Positions 55,403-63,815 of a stretch of DNA of 64,000 nt are shown here, piece by piece. This DNA is from DHVE2 group archaeon. GTDB lineage: Archaea; Thermoplasmatota; Thermoplasmata; Thermoplasmatales; Aciduliprofundaceae. Position 1 is the stretch's first letter. Every line of letters begins with the position of its first letter. Under the pieces are notes generated by a model. That model searched no databases and was not told the origin of the DNA. It was given only the letters and a program-made list of their open reading frames with translations. Location of the stretch: the NCBI GenBank assembly GCA_015523125.1, contig WAKX01000032.1:1-64000 (forward strand), in the 5' to 3' direction. The position numbers and the translations under genes were made by a program.

Positions 55403-57052
55403 ATGAAACTTCCCAGCGGAAAATTGGAAAAAACCGTTTTTGGCGGCTCAATGTTTGAAGAGATAATTAAGGATGTGGAAAGCAGAAAATTCACTGGATA
55501 TCTGAAGATTATCAGGTACGGAAAAAATTACGCTTTAGCTCATATTGTTTACGAAAACGGAATTCCCGTTTTAGCTGATTACGAAAACGAGGAGAATGAG
55601 AAGGGTGACGATGCCCTGCGCTTTGCCGTGACGCTGGGAAAGGATGAGAATTCAGTAATTGAGATTCATTCCTTCGCGTACAAATCCTCCACCATCGACA
55701 TGGGATTCATAATAGGCAATCATCAGAGTTGCAGAACAACCGTTGAAAGCGTGCGCGTATTTTTCCAAGAGCCAGAGCTTGCAGATATGAGTTTATCCCT
55801 TGGAGATTTTGAAATTCCAAGTTTCGAAGAGAATGAACCACGAGACACCAAGGAAGAATACGGTAAGAAGGTAAATTACGAGATTTTGCAGAAGATGGCT
55901 GAGATACGGGAAAGGGAGAGAATATTAAAAGAGCGGGAAAACTCAGTAATTGAGAGAGAAAGAGATATTGCGGAGATGAAGGTCAAGCTCAGCAAAGAGA
56001 GAGAAAAGTTAGAGACGCTCCGGGCCCAAGTTCTGTCCAAGGCTGAGGAGCTAAAAAGAATGAAAAACGAATTAGAGGAGAGATACAAAAAGGTGGAAGA
56101 GAGCATAAGAAGGGTGAAGATGAAGGAGGAGGAAATAGCCGCGAAGGTCCTTGAGTTGAAAGAGAGAGAGATGCGACTCAATGACCGGGAAAGAGAGCTG
56201 GCGGAAAAAGAGGAGAAGATAAAAGAGAGAGAGGGAGAAATTGAGAAAGAGATGGAAAGAATAGAAGAGCAGAAAAAGTGGATAAGCTCGCAAGTGAGGG
56301 AGCTGAAAAGCAAAGAAGAGTCTCTCGACAGGAGGAGTGAAGAGCTGAGGAGGAAATTCGAGGAAGTGAAAGAGAAAGAGGCTGAGCTGGAAAGAAGGGA
56401 GCGCGCGGTGGAATCTCAAAAGAAGGAAATGGAAGATCTCCAGAAAGCTTTGGATACGGACAGGAAAAAGATAGAAAAGATGAAAAAAGAACTGGAAAAG
56501 AGAGTTAAAGATGTGGAATCTCGCGAAAGGAAAGCGGAGGAAGGCCTCGAGTCTCTGAAGAACATGAAAAATGAGTTGGAGAAGGAGAGGAAAGAGCTGG
56601 ACGCTTTGAAAGAGAGTCTGGACGCGAGGGAGAAAGAACTCGCTGAGAAAGAAGAGAAAATCAAAGAAAAAGAGAAAAAAATCAAATCGGAAGAAAACAA
56701 AATAAAGGAGCAGGAGAAAAAAATAAAAGAGAGGGAAGAGGAAATCGAAAAGAGATCAATGGCCCTGAAGAAGAAGGAGATAGAGGTGGAGACGAAAATC
56801 TATGATTTGAAAACGAAAGAGGGGGAAATCGAAGATAGGGAAAAAGAATTGGCAAATAGAGAAAAAGAAGTGGAGAAAAGAGAGAAAGATTTAGAGAGCA
56901 GGGAGAAAAAAATAAAAGAAAAAGAAGAGGAAATAAACAAAAAACTAAAAGAAATAGAGTCCAAGGAGAAGGAATTAGAAGAGAAGAAGAAAGAAGCGGA
57001 AGAGAAAATCAAAAAGCTTCAGGAAATCAAAGAGAGTCTGAAAGTCATTTAA
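55403..57052 (+). CDS. Long coiled-coil protein with globular N-terminal domain
   Basis: 549 residues. The first ~120 form a globular domain (VFGGSMFEEIIKDVESRKFTGYLKI; AHIVYENGIPVLADYENEEN; GDDALRFAVTLG) that resembles archaeal DUF2226/PATAN-like domains. From ~150 to the end is an almost unbroken heptad coiled coil rich in E, K and R (EKEEKIKEREGEIEKEMERI type), long enough for a rod of some 50 nm. No membrane helix. Could be a cytoskeletal, SMC-like or spacer protein. Its end is 2 nt from the convergent pus10. Confidence 0.75.
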   Translation: MKLPSGKLEKTVFGGSMFEEIIKDVESRKFTGYLKIIRYGKNYALAHIVYENGIPVLADYENEENEKGDDALRFAVTLGKDENSVIEIHSFAYKSSTIDMGFIIGNHQSCRTTVESVRVFFQEPELADMSLSLGDFEIPSFEENEPRDTKEEYGKKVNYEILQKMAEIRERERILKERENSVIERERDIAEMKVKLSKEREKLETLRAQVLSKAEELKRMKNELEERYKKVEESIRRVKMKEEEIAAKVLELKEREMRLNDRERELAEKEEKIKEREGEIEKEMERIEEQKKWISSQVRELKSKEESLDRRSEELRRKFEEVKEKEAELERRERAVESQKKEMEDLQKALDTDRKKIEKMKKELEKRVKDVESRERKAEEGLESLKNMKNELEKERKELDALKESLDAREKELAEKEEKIKEKEKKIKSEENKIKEQEKKIKEREEEIEKRSMALKKKEIEVETKIYDLKTKEGEIEDREKELANREKEVEKREKDLESREKKIKEKEEEINKKLKEIESKEKELEEKKKEAEEKIKKLQEIKESLKVI

Positions 57053-57054
57053 AG

Positions 57055-58221
57055 TTAGTCTAAAATTTCAATCACATCTAAAAACTCCACCTCTACCTCT
57101 TTATTTAAAATACCGGCAAGTGAGGGCTTGGTTCTTCCGTCATCCCCGTGCATCAGCTCTTTTATGTACGTGCCGCTCTCCGCAAGCACTTCTATTATCC
57201 AAACTCCGTCTTTATTCTCAAGTAATTTTATCTCGTAAACCTCGCGGACACGCACTTTGTCAGCTCGCCTGTGAGCCACGCGCTTGGGGGTGCGCTGCCT
57301 TATCTTTCCTATCAACGAGTGAAGTGCCTCCTCTACCTCTTCTCGAGAAGCAGAAACTCTGACACCAATCCTATACCTCTTCTTTATCTTAGCGCCTTTG
57401 ATTTTCCTGATTTCATCCCTGTCTGAGAATCTGAGCTCAGAGACTTCCACCTTACCCCTAGCGTACTCATTGATCCTCTTCTCCATTTCCTCCAGATTTA
57501 TTTTTCTCTTTTTCGGTCTTTTAATCTCGAGCACGAATGGCCGGCCGTTGCCCAGCATGCGCACATCAATATCCTCCCTTCCCAATCCATGCAGTGCATG
57601 CCCTTCTCCCCCCGTGACCTCCATCACCGGCCTTGCTATGAGCTCTTCCACGCTCTCCTTGTACTTTCCAGAGGGCCACTTAGTTTGGGGGATTCCACGG
57701 ATAAGCTTCCGATAGCGGCCATATATGAACAGTGGCTTTATTTCGAGGCGAACATCGTCGTACTCTGTGTCCACGATTATGGTAATGTCCGGCTTTGCCA
57801 GATCCGCCTCTTTGCCGCTCAGCTCCGCTATTTTTTTCCCCAATTCTCTGTTGAATTCTCTTCCTATGCTCTCCCCGAATTCCTCCGAAGAGTATTTCTC
57901 CCGAAGTTCCTTTTCTTTTTCCAGCACCTCTTCGGGAAATTTGCTACCAACCGAAAACGTGGAAAATTCATAATCTTTGAGGAGAGAGAGGATATGCTCC
58001 GCATACATGTCAATCTGCTCAAATAGACCCCCGCAGAGCTCACATTCCTCGGGATAGAGCGAATTTAAATCCACATTATTCTCCATGGCGTAAATAACCC
58101 GAATCGCTCTCCCTCTCTCATCGTTGGTTAGTGAATGCCCCAGCATGCCGTACAATCTCCCCAAACAATGATCGCACAGATTTAGCTTTGCAACCTCCGC
58201 ATTTATCTTTTTATCGGGCAT
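57055..58221 (-). CDS. pus10: tRNA pseudouridine synthase Pus10 (archaeal)
   Basis: Forms pseudouridine 54 and 55 in archaeal tRNAs. 388 residues: N-terminal zinc motif LCDHCLGRLYG ... CELCGG, a THUMP-like central part, the catalytic region HALHGLGREDIDVRMLGNGRPFVLEIKRPKKR with the conserved Asp, and the C-terminal ESGTYIKELMHGDDGRTKPSL. The ATG at 58221 is about 24 nt from a TATA element shared with the divergent membrane protein. Confidence 0.93.
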   Translation of the reverse strand: MPDKKINAEVAKLNLCDHCLGRLYGMLGHSLTNDERGRAIRVIYAMENNVDLNSLYPEECELCGGLFEQIDMYAEHILSLLKDYEFSTFSVGSKFPEEVLEKEKELREKYSSEEFGESIGREFNRELGKKIAELSGKEADLAKPDITIIVDTEYDDVRLEIKPLFIYGRYRKLIRGIPQTKWPSGKYKESVEELIARPVMEVTGGEGHALHGLGREDIDVRMLGNGRPFVLEIKRPKKRKINLEEMEKRINEYARGKVEVSELRFSDRDEIRKIKGAKIKKRYRIGVRVSASREEVEEALHSLIGKIRQRTPKRVAHRRADKVRVREVYEIKLLENKDGVWIIEVLAESGTYIKELMHGDDGRTKPSLAGILNKEVEVEFLDVIEILD

Positions 58222-58240
58222 AGTACGAGTATGAGCAATG

Positions 58241-58250
58241 ATTATATACT
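58241..58250. promoter_or_regulatory. Shared bidirectional TATA box between pus10 and a membrane protein
   Basis: ATTATATACT reads as a TATA box on both strands. It is centred ~24 nt from the pus10 ATG (58221) and ~23 nt from the ATG at 58268 on the other strand, in a gap with no other AT-rich element, so both leaderless transcripts appear to start from one element. Confidence 0.55.
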
Positions 58251-58267
58251 TTTTCCGCCATCTGCAA

Positions 58268-58633
58268 ATGGATATGGATTCAAGTATAGATTATGAGGAG
58301 TTCTACGAAGGAGAGAGAAATGGAAGGGAAATCGCAATACTTTCGATTTCATCTGCGGTTTTGCTCTGGGTCGGTTTCTTTTTGTATTATTTCTCCTTCA
58401 TCTCCGGGCCTTCAATAATTTACCCCATTCTCTCGCTGCTCATCTACTTTTTTGCAATAGTCCTGATAATTATTGCCACGGCAATGGCTCTGAAAAGGGA
58501 GAACTATCCCACATGGGTGAAATCTTCCCTGCTGCTAAGCGCTGTTATAATCGCCATCTGGGGAATTTTGATCAATATTCCCCTAATTTCCCATTTCTTC
58601 CCCGCGTTTAACTTTTTGCGATTATCTTTATAA
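58268..58633 (+). CDS. Small four-helix membrane protein
   Basis: About 121 residues: a short acidic N-terminus (MDMDSSIDYEEFYEGERNGRE) and four hydrophobic helices (IAILSISSAVLLWVGFFLYY, YPILSLLIYFFAIVLIIIA, SLLLSAVIIAIWGILI and the rest). No family recognised. A frame from 58238 exists but it overlaps the TATA box. The 3' end overlaps the GTPase gene by 26 nt convergently. Confidence 0.6.
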   Translation: MDMDSSIDYEEFYEGERNGREIAILSISSAVLLWVGFFLYYFSFISGPSIIYPILSLLIYFFAIVLIIIATAMALKRENYPTWVKSSLLLSAVIIAIWGILINIPLISHFFPAFNFLRLSL

Positions 58634-59810
58634 CGTCCCCATCCTGAAGCTCGTAATCATGACCTAAAATCCTCTTGGTTCTACCATTTATGGCACGAAT
58701 GAAATTCTCACCCAAATCGGTATGAACTTTATACGCCAAGTCAATCGCTGTGGAACCACGGGGCATTAAGAACACATCGGGAAGCACATTGCCATCCTTG
58801 TCTGTCCACTTGTTCTCGTCTTCCACGGGATAAACTGCAATCATGTTAAGGAGGGAAAACACAGCTCTTTCAATAACTTCTTGCACTCCCGTAGAGCCGT
58901 ATACTTTCATGAATTCCCTTATCTTCTCCAAAGCTGCTATCTGGGCAGAATTCAATTTATTCTTGGCAGGTATATCGAAATCCGATGCTCCAGGAATATA
59001 ATTAACGAGCCCCGCCTTTGCCGCTCTCTTCAACGCCAGTTCATAATCTGCGCTCATGGGAATGGCGATGTATCCCATCTCGCGCACTCTTTCAACAAAA
59101 TCCCTCACCTTTTTCTCTTCGATTTTGTCCGCTTTATTTGCACCTATGATCATGGGCTTTGCCCTCTTTCTTATTTCGAATGAGAGCGCAATTATATCTT
59201 CGCTGCTCCACTTCGTAGGCTTATCCTCCAATCCCAGAGAGTGAATGGATTCTTTTATTTCCTTTTCCCGTATATTCAATCCAGATAGGCGTTCGGCGAG
59301 AACCTCTGAGACCTTCTTCTTCTCGCCCTCGATTTTCCGGGCGAGTCGAATCCAGCCTTTCTCGATTATGTTGGCTATCCAGTAGGCTATTTCTTCATCC
59401 AAGAATTTCACATCTTCCACCGGGTCGTATTCCCCTATTCCCACGGGATTGCCCTCCGCGTCGGTGGATCCTGAGACATCGATTATATGCACCAGCGCGT
59501 CCGCATGGCGCAAATCATCCAAGAATTTATTTCCGAGTCCGCGACCCTCGTGGGCCCCTGGCACCAGGCCGGCTACGTCTATCATCTCCACCGCGATGAA
59601 TCTCGTTCCTTCGATGCAAATGGACTTTTTAGGGTTGCAAGGTTTACCAATTTCAACGTGAGGACAAGGTTTGCGCACGTAGCCAACCGCTTTGTTCGCA
59701 TCTATTGTAGTAAAAGGATAGTTCGCAATTTCAGCCGCCTGCATGGTAGCAGCGGAAAAAAATGTAGATTTGCCCACGTTGGGCTTTCCCACAATTCCTA
59801 ACTCTACCAT
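58608..59810 (-). CDS. OBG-family GTPase (YchF-like, with TGS domain)
   Basis: A 400-residue translation-associated GTPase. G1 GIVGKPNVGKSTFFSA, switch I NYPFTTIDANKAVG, G3 DVAGLVPGAHEGRGLGNKFLDDLRHAD, G4 appearing as NKADK, and a C-terminal TGS domain (DVFLMPRGSTAIDLAYKVHTDLGENF ... LQDGDVIKI). The archaeal form of this family binds ribosomes. The ATG overlaps the UPF0179 stop by 7 nt. Confidence 0.92.
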   Translation of the reverse strand: MVELGIVGKPNVGKSTFFSAATMQAAEIANYPFTTIDANKAVGYVRKPCPHVEIGKPCNPKKSICIEGTRFIAVEMIDVAGLVPGAHEGRGLGNKFLDDLRHADALVHIIDVSGSTDAEGNPVGIGEYDPVEDVKFLDEEIAYWIANIIEKGWIRLARKIEGEKKKVSEVLAERLSGLNIREKEIKESIHSLGLEDKPTKWSSEDIIALSFEIRKRAKPMIIGANKADKIEEKKVRDFVERVREMGYIAIPMSADYELALKRAAKAGLVNYIPGASDFDIPAKNKLNSAQIAALEKIREFMKVYGSTGVQEVIERAVFSLLNMIAVYPVEDENKWTDKDGNVLPDVFLMPRGSTAIDLAYKVHTDLGENFIRAINGRTKRILGHDYELQDGDVIKIIAKS

Positions 59811-60232
59811 GTGACAAGCACTTTCTTGAACTCCTTATCTCCGCATTTCATGGTGCCTTCGATTTTTACTATTTTTATCTTCGTACCATCCCTTAACCCA
59901 ATAGGGTTGCAGAGCTCCTTTTCCTCGCAGTCCAAGTTGTGGCAATTTATCCTCTTGAACTCCATTACCTCTCCCTCTACAACGGTCTTTGCAGGAATTG
60001 CGATTAGCACGGGAATCTCTTCCACTTCCACGGTAACCACTTTTCCCCCTTCGTGTACTTTGCAATCGTGCTCCTTATCCCGAACTTTGACCACACGGTA
60101 CCATTTCCCCTCATCCAAGTTAAAGCACACGTTTTTAAGCTTGCAGCCCCTGCACTCCAGCAAAGGCCCAAGGTACTGAAACTCCAAACCTTCCTTCGCA
60201 AGCTCTTTTCCCACCAGTGTTATTATTGCCAT
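59804..60232 (-). CDS. UPF0179 family protein
   Basis: A 142-residue archaeal protein with conserved cysteines (LECRGCKLKNVCFNLDEG and CHNLDCEEKELCNPIGL), likely a metal-binding fold; function unknown. The ATG at 60232 is preferred to a TTG at 60238 because GGGAGGTGAT has normal spacing to it. Lies between egsA and the YchF-like gene in one operon. Confidence 0.87.
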   Translation of the reverse strand: MAIITLVGKELAKEGLEFQYLGPLLECRGCKLKNVCFNLDEGKWYRVVKVRDKEHDCKVHEGGKVVTVEVEEIPVLIAIPAKTVVEGEVMEFKRINCHNLDCEEKELCNPIGLRDGTKIKIVKIEGTMKCGDKEFKKVLVTW

Positions 60233-60238
60233 TTTCAA

Positions 60239-61294
60239 TCACCTCCCTATTACTCCTGTTATTTTTGCCAGATTTTCTGCCGCTTCTTCGCTCAGGCCCC
60301 TGTCCCCCAATATTGTGTATCTCTTCCTCATCTTGTGCGCATGGGTCAGCGCCCATATTATGTCCTCAGGTTCCACACCCAGCTCCTTGGCCGTAGTGGG
60401 TGCACCTATCATCCTCAATATATCTCTTATCTCCTTCCACTCCCCTCCGTGAAGATAGAGCATCATAATTGTACCAACGCCCACCATCTCTCCGTGAAGC
60501 GCTTTGCCCGGTGCCCTCTTTTCCAGAGCATGCGCGAATAAATGTTCCGAGCCGCTCGCCGGTCGCGAGGAATTGGCTATGCTCATGGCCATTCCAGACA
60601 CAATTACCGATTTAACTATAATCCAAGCGCTGTCTTCCAGATTGGGCTTGATTGAATCCGCATTGTCTATAATTGATTCCGCTGCATACTTTGCAAGTCC
60701 GTAGGCAGTGGAGCTGAAATCCTCGTTCTTCAATTTATGTGCTAATTCCCAATCCCTTATGGCTGTGATATTCCCTATCACATCGGCCGCTCCAGCCGCG
60801 AGGTAACGATAGGGTGATTGAATTAATATTCCCGTGTCCGCCACAATCCCCAATGGTTCCTGCGCGTCCATGGACATGGATGTTCCGTTGTTCTTTATGG
60901 ATGCTCTCGGGCTCGCTATGCCGTCATGGCTCGCGGTGGTTGGCACGCTTATGAAAGGTACTCCGAGATCATAAGATGCTTTCTTAGCTAAGTCTATCTT
61001 GCTCCCTCCGCCCACACCCACCATGAAATTGAATTTCTTCCCGATTTTCTTGATTTCGCTGAGATTTTTCTTATCCGCAATCCCAGTCTTCACCACCGAC
61101 ACTTCGTATTTTTTCCTCCTCAAAATTTTTACAACCTGCTCTCCAGCGATTTTGTAAGTGGTGTTTCCAGTGACCACTAACGCCTTTCCCTTCAACCCGA
61201 ATCTCAAACACATCTCGCCTAGATTATCAAGAACATCGTGCCCGGCATATATTTCGCGGGGCATCTGCATCCATTTCGCTTTATCAAACTCCAT
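60239..61294 (-). CDS. egsA: sn-Glycerol-1-phosphate dehydrogenase
   Basis: Reduces dihydroxyacetone phosphate to sn-glycerol-1-phosphate, the backbone of archaeal ether lipids. 351 residues of the iron/zinc alcohol dehydrogenase fold: NAD(P) loop GVGGGSKIDLAKKASYDLG, VPTTASHDGIASPRAS, and the zinc ligands Asp in AAGAADVIGN, His in GSEHLFAHAL and His in ALHGEMVGVG. All three ligands are present. First gene of a three-gene operon. Confidence 0.95.
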   Translation of the reverse strand: MEFDKAKWMQMPREIYAGHDVLDNLGEMCLRFGLKGKALVVTGNTTYKIAGEQVVKILRRKKYEVSVVKTGIADKKNLSEIKKIGKKFNFMVGVGGGSKIDLAKKASYDLGVPFISVPTTASHDGIASPRASIKNNGTSMSMDAQEPLGIVADTGILIQSPYRYLAAGAADVIGNITAIRDWELAHKLKNEDFSSTAYGLAKYAAESIIDNADSIKPNLEDSAWIIVKSVIVSGMAMSIANSSRPASGSEHLFAHALEKRAPGKALHGEMVGVGTIMMLYLHGGEWKEIRDILRMIGAPTTAKELGVEPEDIIWALTHAHKMRKRYTILGDRGLSEEAAENLAKITGVIGR

Positions 61295-61403
61295 TTGCTC
61301 AACCTAAACAAAAACTCCATATTAAAATTTCTCATATTTCCTCTTTTAAAGTTTTCCATCGCGAATTGAAAAGTATTATCTATCGCCACACATTCCGAAA
61401 TCA

Positions 61404-62501
61404 ATGAGTAAAATAGAGAGAATTGCGGAGAGAATAATCGCAAAATGGCTGAAAAAGGGAAACATGGCCCGCGCCATGCGGGATATCATGCCAAATTCCA
61501 ATTTGAGCGATGAGGACCGAGAAAAAGTTGTGGAGATAGTGCATCACGTGGTGAGATTCAAAAACCTCTACGATTTCGCCATGGACTCGGAAAAAATGGA
61601 GAAAAATCCGAGGAACTACGTTCGTGTGTTCTTCCGCAAAAAAACACTCGAAAGATACAGGAAAATTGCGCTCGAGAAAAACATGGCCCACATTTATCTT
61701 TCCGCCTCGGCTGAGGTGGCCAAAATACTGCAACTCTATCCTCATTTTGCCGAGGAGATAAACAAAGAGAAGAGGACGCACATAGCTGTGAACATACAGA
61801 AAATTGAAAGGGGAGAGGCTATGGGAATTCTTCAAAAGGAAGGATACGTGGTGAAGCTTTGCAATCCTGAAACATGCATCGGGGCAAATTCTTCCGCAAA
61901 ATATTCATCACTCATTAAAAATGGCCTCGGTATAGTGCAGGACGCCTCCAGCCAGCATTTGTCAAAGTTAGTCGCATCTTTAGGTTCCGATATCTTAGAT
62001 TTCTGCGCCGGCAGTGGAGGAAAAAGTTTCACAATTAAATTCTTCAACCCCACGGCGAAGGTGAAAGTGCACGACGCGAACGAAAATAAATTGCAATCTC
62101 TGTTCAAACGAGCGGAAAAATTAGGGCTTGAGATGGAAAAATTCGATTTCACGGGAGAATTCGATGTGGTTCTTGTGGACGCCCCTTGCAGCGGACTCGG
62201 ATCCGCAGGAAGAAATCCAGAGGCAAAATACCAAGAGAATTTGGAAAAATACCCGAAGATACAGATGGAAATTCTAAATGAAGCGAAAAAATATGTGAAG
62301 CCCTCTGGGTTCTTGGTGTACTCTGTATGCACCTTCAACCCCGATGAAACTTATTTGCTGGTGGAAAAATTTCTCGCGGAGAATCCAGAGTTAGAGGAGA
62401 TGGAGCTCGCAGATGGGAATTTCATTACGAAGGAGAAGCGCGGATTTTTCATCACCTCCGGCGATATAATTTACGCGGCGATGATGAGGAGAAAGGGATA
62501 A
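61404..62501 (+). CDS. RsmB/NOP2/NSUN-family RNA cytosine-C5 methyltransferase
   Basis: 365 residues. An N-terminal helical domain of ~140 residues (RIAERIIAKWLKKGNMARAMRDI), a PUA-less linker, then the Rossmann MTase: SAM motif DFCAGSGGKSF, motif IV DAPCSGLGSAGR and motif VI YSVCTFNPDET. Both catalytic cysteines are present (PCS and VCT). Targets m5C in rRNA or tRNA; which one cannot be told. TATA-like AGTATTATC 26 nt upstream. Confidence 0.9.
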   Translation: MSKIERIAERIIAKWLKKGNMARAMRDIMPNSNLSDEDREKVVEIVHHVVRFKNLYDFAMDSEKMEKNPRNYVRVFFRKKTLERYRKIALEKNMAHIYLSASAEVAKILQLYPHFAEEINKEKRTHIAVNIQKIERGEAMGILQKEGYVVKLCNPETCIGANSSAKYSSLIKNGLGIVQDASSQHLSKLVASLGSDILDFCAGSGGKSFTIKFFNPTAKVKVHDANENKLQSLFKRAEKLGLEMEKFDFTGEFDVVLVDAPCSGLGSAGRNPEAKYQENLEKYPKIQMEILNEAKKYVKPSGFLVYSVCTFNPDETYLLVEKFLAENPELEEMELADGNFITKEKRGFFITSGDIIYAAMMRRKG

Positions 62502-62531
62502 ACCCTTAAATTCTCCCGCGCATAACCCTCT

Positions 62532-63443
62532 GTGAATCTCTACGATTATTTCTACAATCTTGTGATGCAGATTCCCCCAGGCCGGGTGAGCACCTACGGC
62601 GCATTGGCTAAAGCGCTGGGGGATATAAGAGCGTCTAGGGCGTGCGGCGTCATGTTATCTCAAAATCCTGATCCTCCGCGCATCCCGTGCCACCGCGTGG
62701 TGATGAGCGACGGTTCTCTCGGAGGATTCACTCATCCGGAAGGGGTGAAGAGGAAAATAGAGCTCCTCAAAAAAGAAGGAGTAGAGGTGAAAAACGGGAA
62801 AATCGTAAATTTTACCCATGTTTTCTTCGACGATTTTAAAACCGAATATCCTCTCAAAGCCCTGAGAGAAGAGCAGGAAAAAATGAGAGAAAGAGTACTC
62901 TTAGATGATGACTTCTCCACCGAGATAGTGGGCGGAGTGGACATCTCGTACGAGGGGCGAAATGCTTACGGCGCGCTCGTCGTGATGAAAGAGGAGCAAA
63001 AAGAAATAATAACGAAAAAAATGCGCATGGATTTTCCTTATATCCCGACATATTTAGCGTTCAGGGAAGCGCCGCTTATCGGGAAATTGATAAAAGAATT
63101 GAGCGAGGAAATAATTCTATTGATAGATGGCAACGGAATTATTCATCCCAAATTTTTCGGGCTCGCAAGCCATGTTGGTGTAGAATACAATTTACCAACG
63201 GTGGGCGTAGCTAAGAGCAAACTTTTGGGCGAAGTGAAGGGCGAAAAATTAATGATTAAAGGAAAACAGGTGGGCTGGTTCGTCAAGAGTGGGAGAAGCA
63301 GAGGCATTTACATCTCGCCGGGGCATAAAGTTTCAATGGGGAGCTCGTTGAAAATAGTGAAAAAATACCTGAAATACAAAAACCCAGAGCCTCTGAGGCT
63401 CGCGCACATATACGCGAACAAGCTCAGGAGAGGAGAATTATGA
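62532..63443 (+). CDS. O6-alkylguanine alkyltransferase-endonuclease V fusion
   Basis: A 303-residue two-domain repair protein. Residues 1-~90 are the alkyltransferase DNA-binding and active-site domain: PPGRVSTYGALAKALGD and the acceptor IPCHRVV. Residues ~105-303 are endonuclease V, which nicks 3' of deoxyinosine: GGVDISYEG, LAFREAPLI, LLIDGNGIIHP, ASHVGVEYNLPTVGVAK. Acidic residues of EndoV are intact. The N-terminal alkyltransferase subdomain is missing. The same fusion is known in Ferroplasma. GTG start 24 nt after CTTAAATT, so leaderless. Confidence 0.92.
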   Translation: MNLYDYFYNLVMQIPPGRVSTYGALAKALGDIRASRACGVMLSQNPDPPRIPCHRVVMSDGSLGGFTHPEGVKRKIELLKKEGVEVKNGKIVNFTHVFFDDFKTEYPLKALREEQEKMRERVLLDDDFSTEIVGGVDISYEGRNAYGALVVMKEEQKEIITKKMRMDFPYIPTYLAFREAPLIGKLIKELSEEIILLIDGNGIIHPKFFGLASHVGVEYNLPTVGVAKSKLLGEVKGEKLMIKGKQVGWFVKSGRSRGIYISPGHKVSMGSSLKIVKKYLKYKNPEPLRLAHIYANKLRRGEL

Positions 63444-63793
63444 GAGAGCTCTCTGCGGGAATGCTCAAGGTTAAAAACTCAAAGTTCTACGCGCATCTCT
63501 ATGAAATTAACTCCATTGATGAGATGAGCGAAATCATTAAAGAACACCGCCGAAAATACAAAAAAGCGGTGCACCACTGCTGGGCCGCAATCTCTGATGG
63601 TGAGAAATTCCATGATGATGGCGAAGTGGGGCATCCCGGACGCGTTATTCTGGAGGTATTGAAAAAATACAACATGAGGAATAGGGCAATTGTAGTTTCA
63701 AGAATATTTGGCGGGGTAAAATTGGGAGTGGGTGGAGTTTCACGAGCGTTCAGGGAAGCGGCGGAAGAAGTGGCGAAGCAGCATAAAAACTGA
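63440..63793 (+). CDS. IMPACT/UPF0029 family protein
   Basis: A 117-residue protein of the YigZ/IMPACT N-terminal family: KVKNSKFYAHLYEINSIDE, HHCWAAISDGEKFHDDGEVGHPGRVILEVL and VVSRIFGGVKLGVGGVSRAF. In eukaryotes IMPACT inhibits Gcn2; the archaeal role is not known. ATG overlaps the stop of the fusion gene, giving an operon. Confidence 0.88.
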   Translation: MRELSAGMLKVKNSKFYAHLYEINSIDEMSEIIKEHRRKYKKAVHHCWAAISDGEKFHDDGEVGHPGRVILEVLKKYNMRNRAIVVSRIFGGVKLGVGGVSRAFREAAEEVAKQHKN

Positions 63794-63815
63794 GATGTAT
63801 GTTCATTTTATGTTT

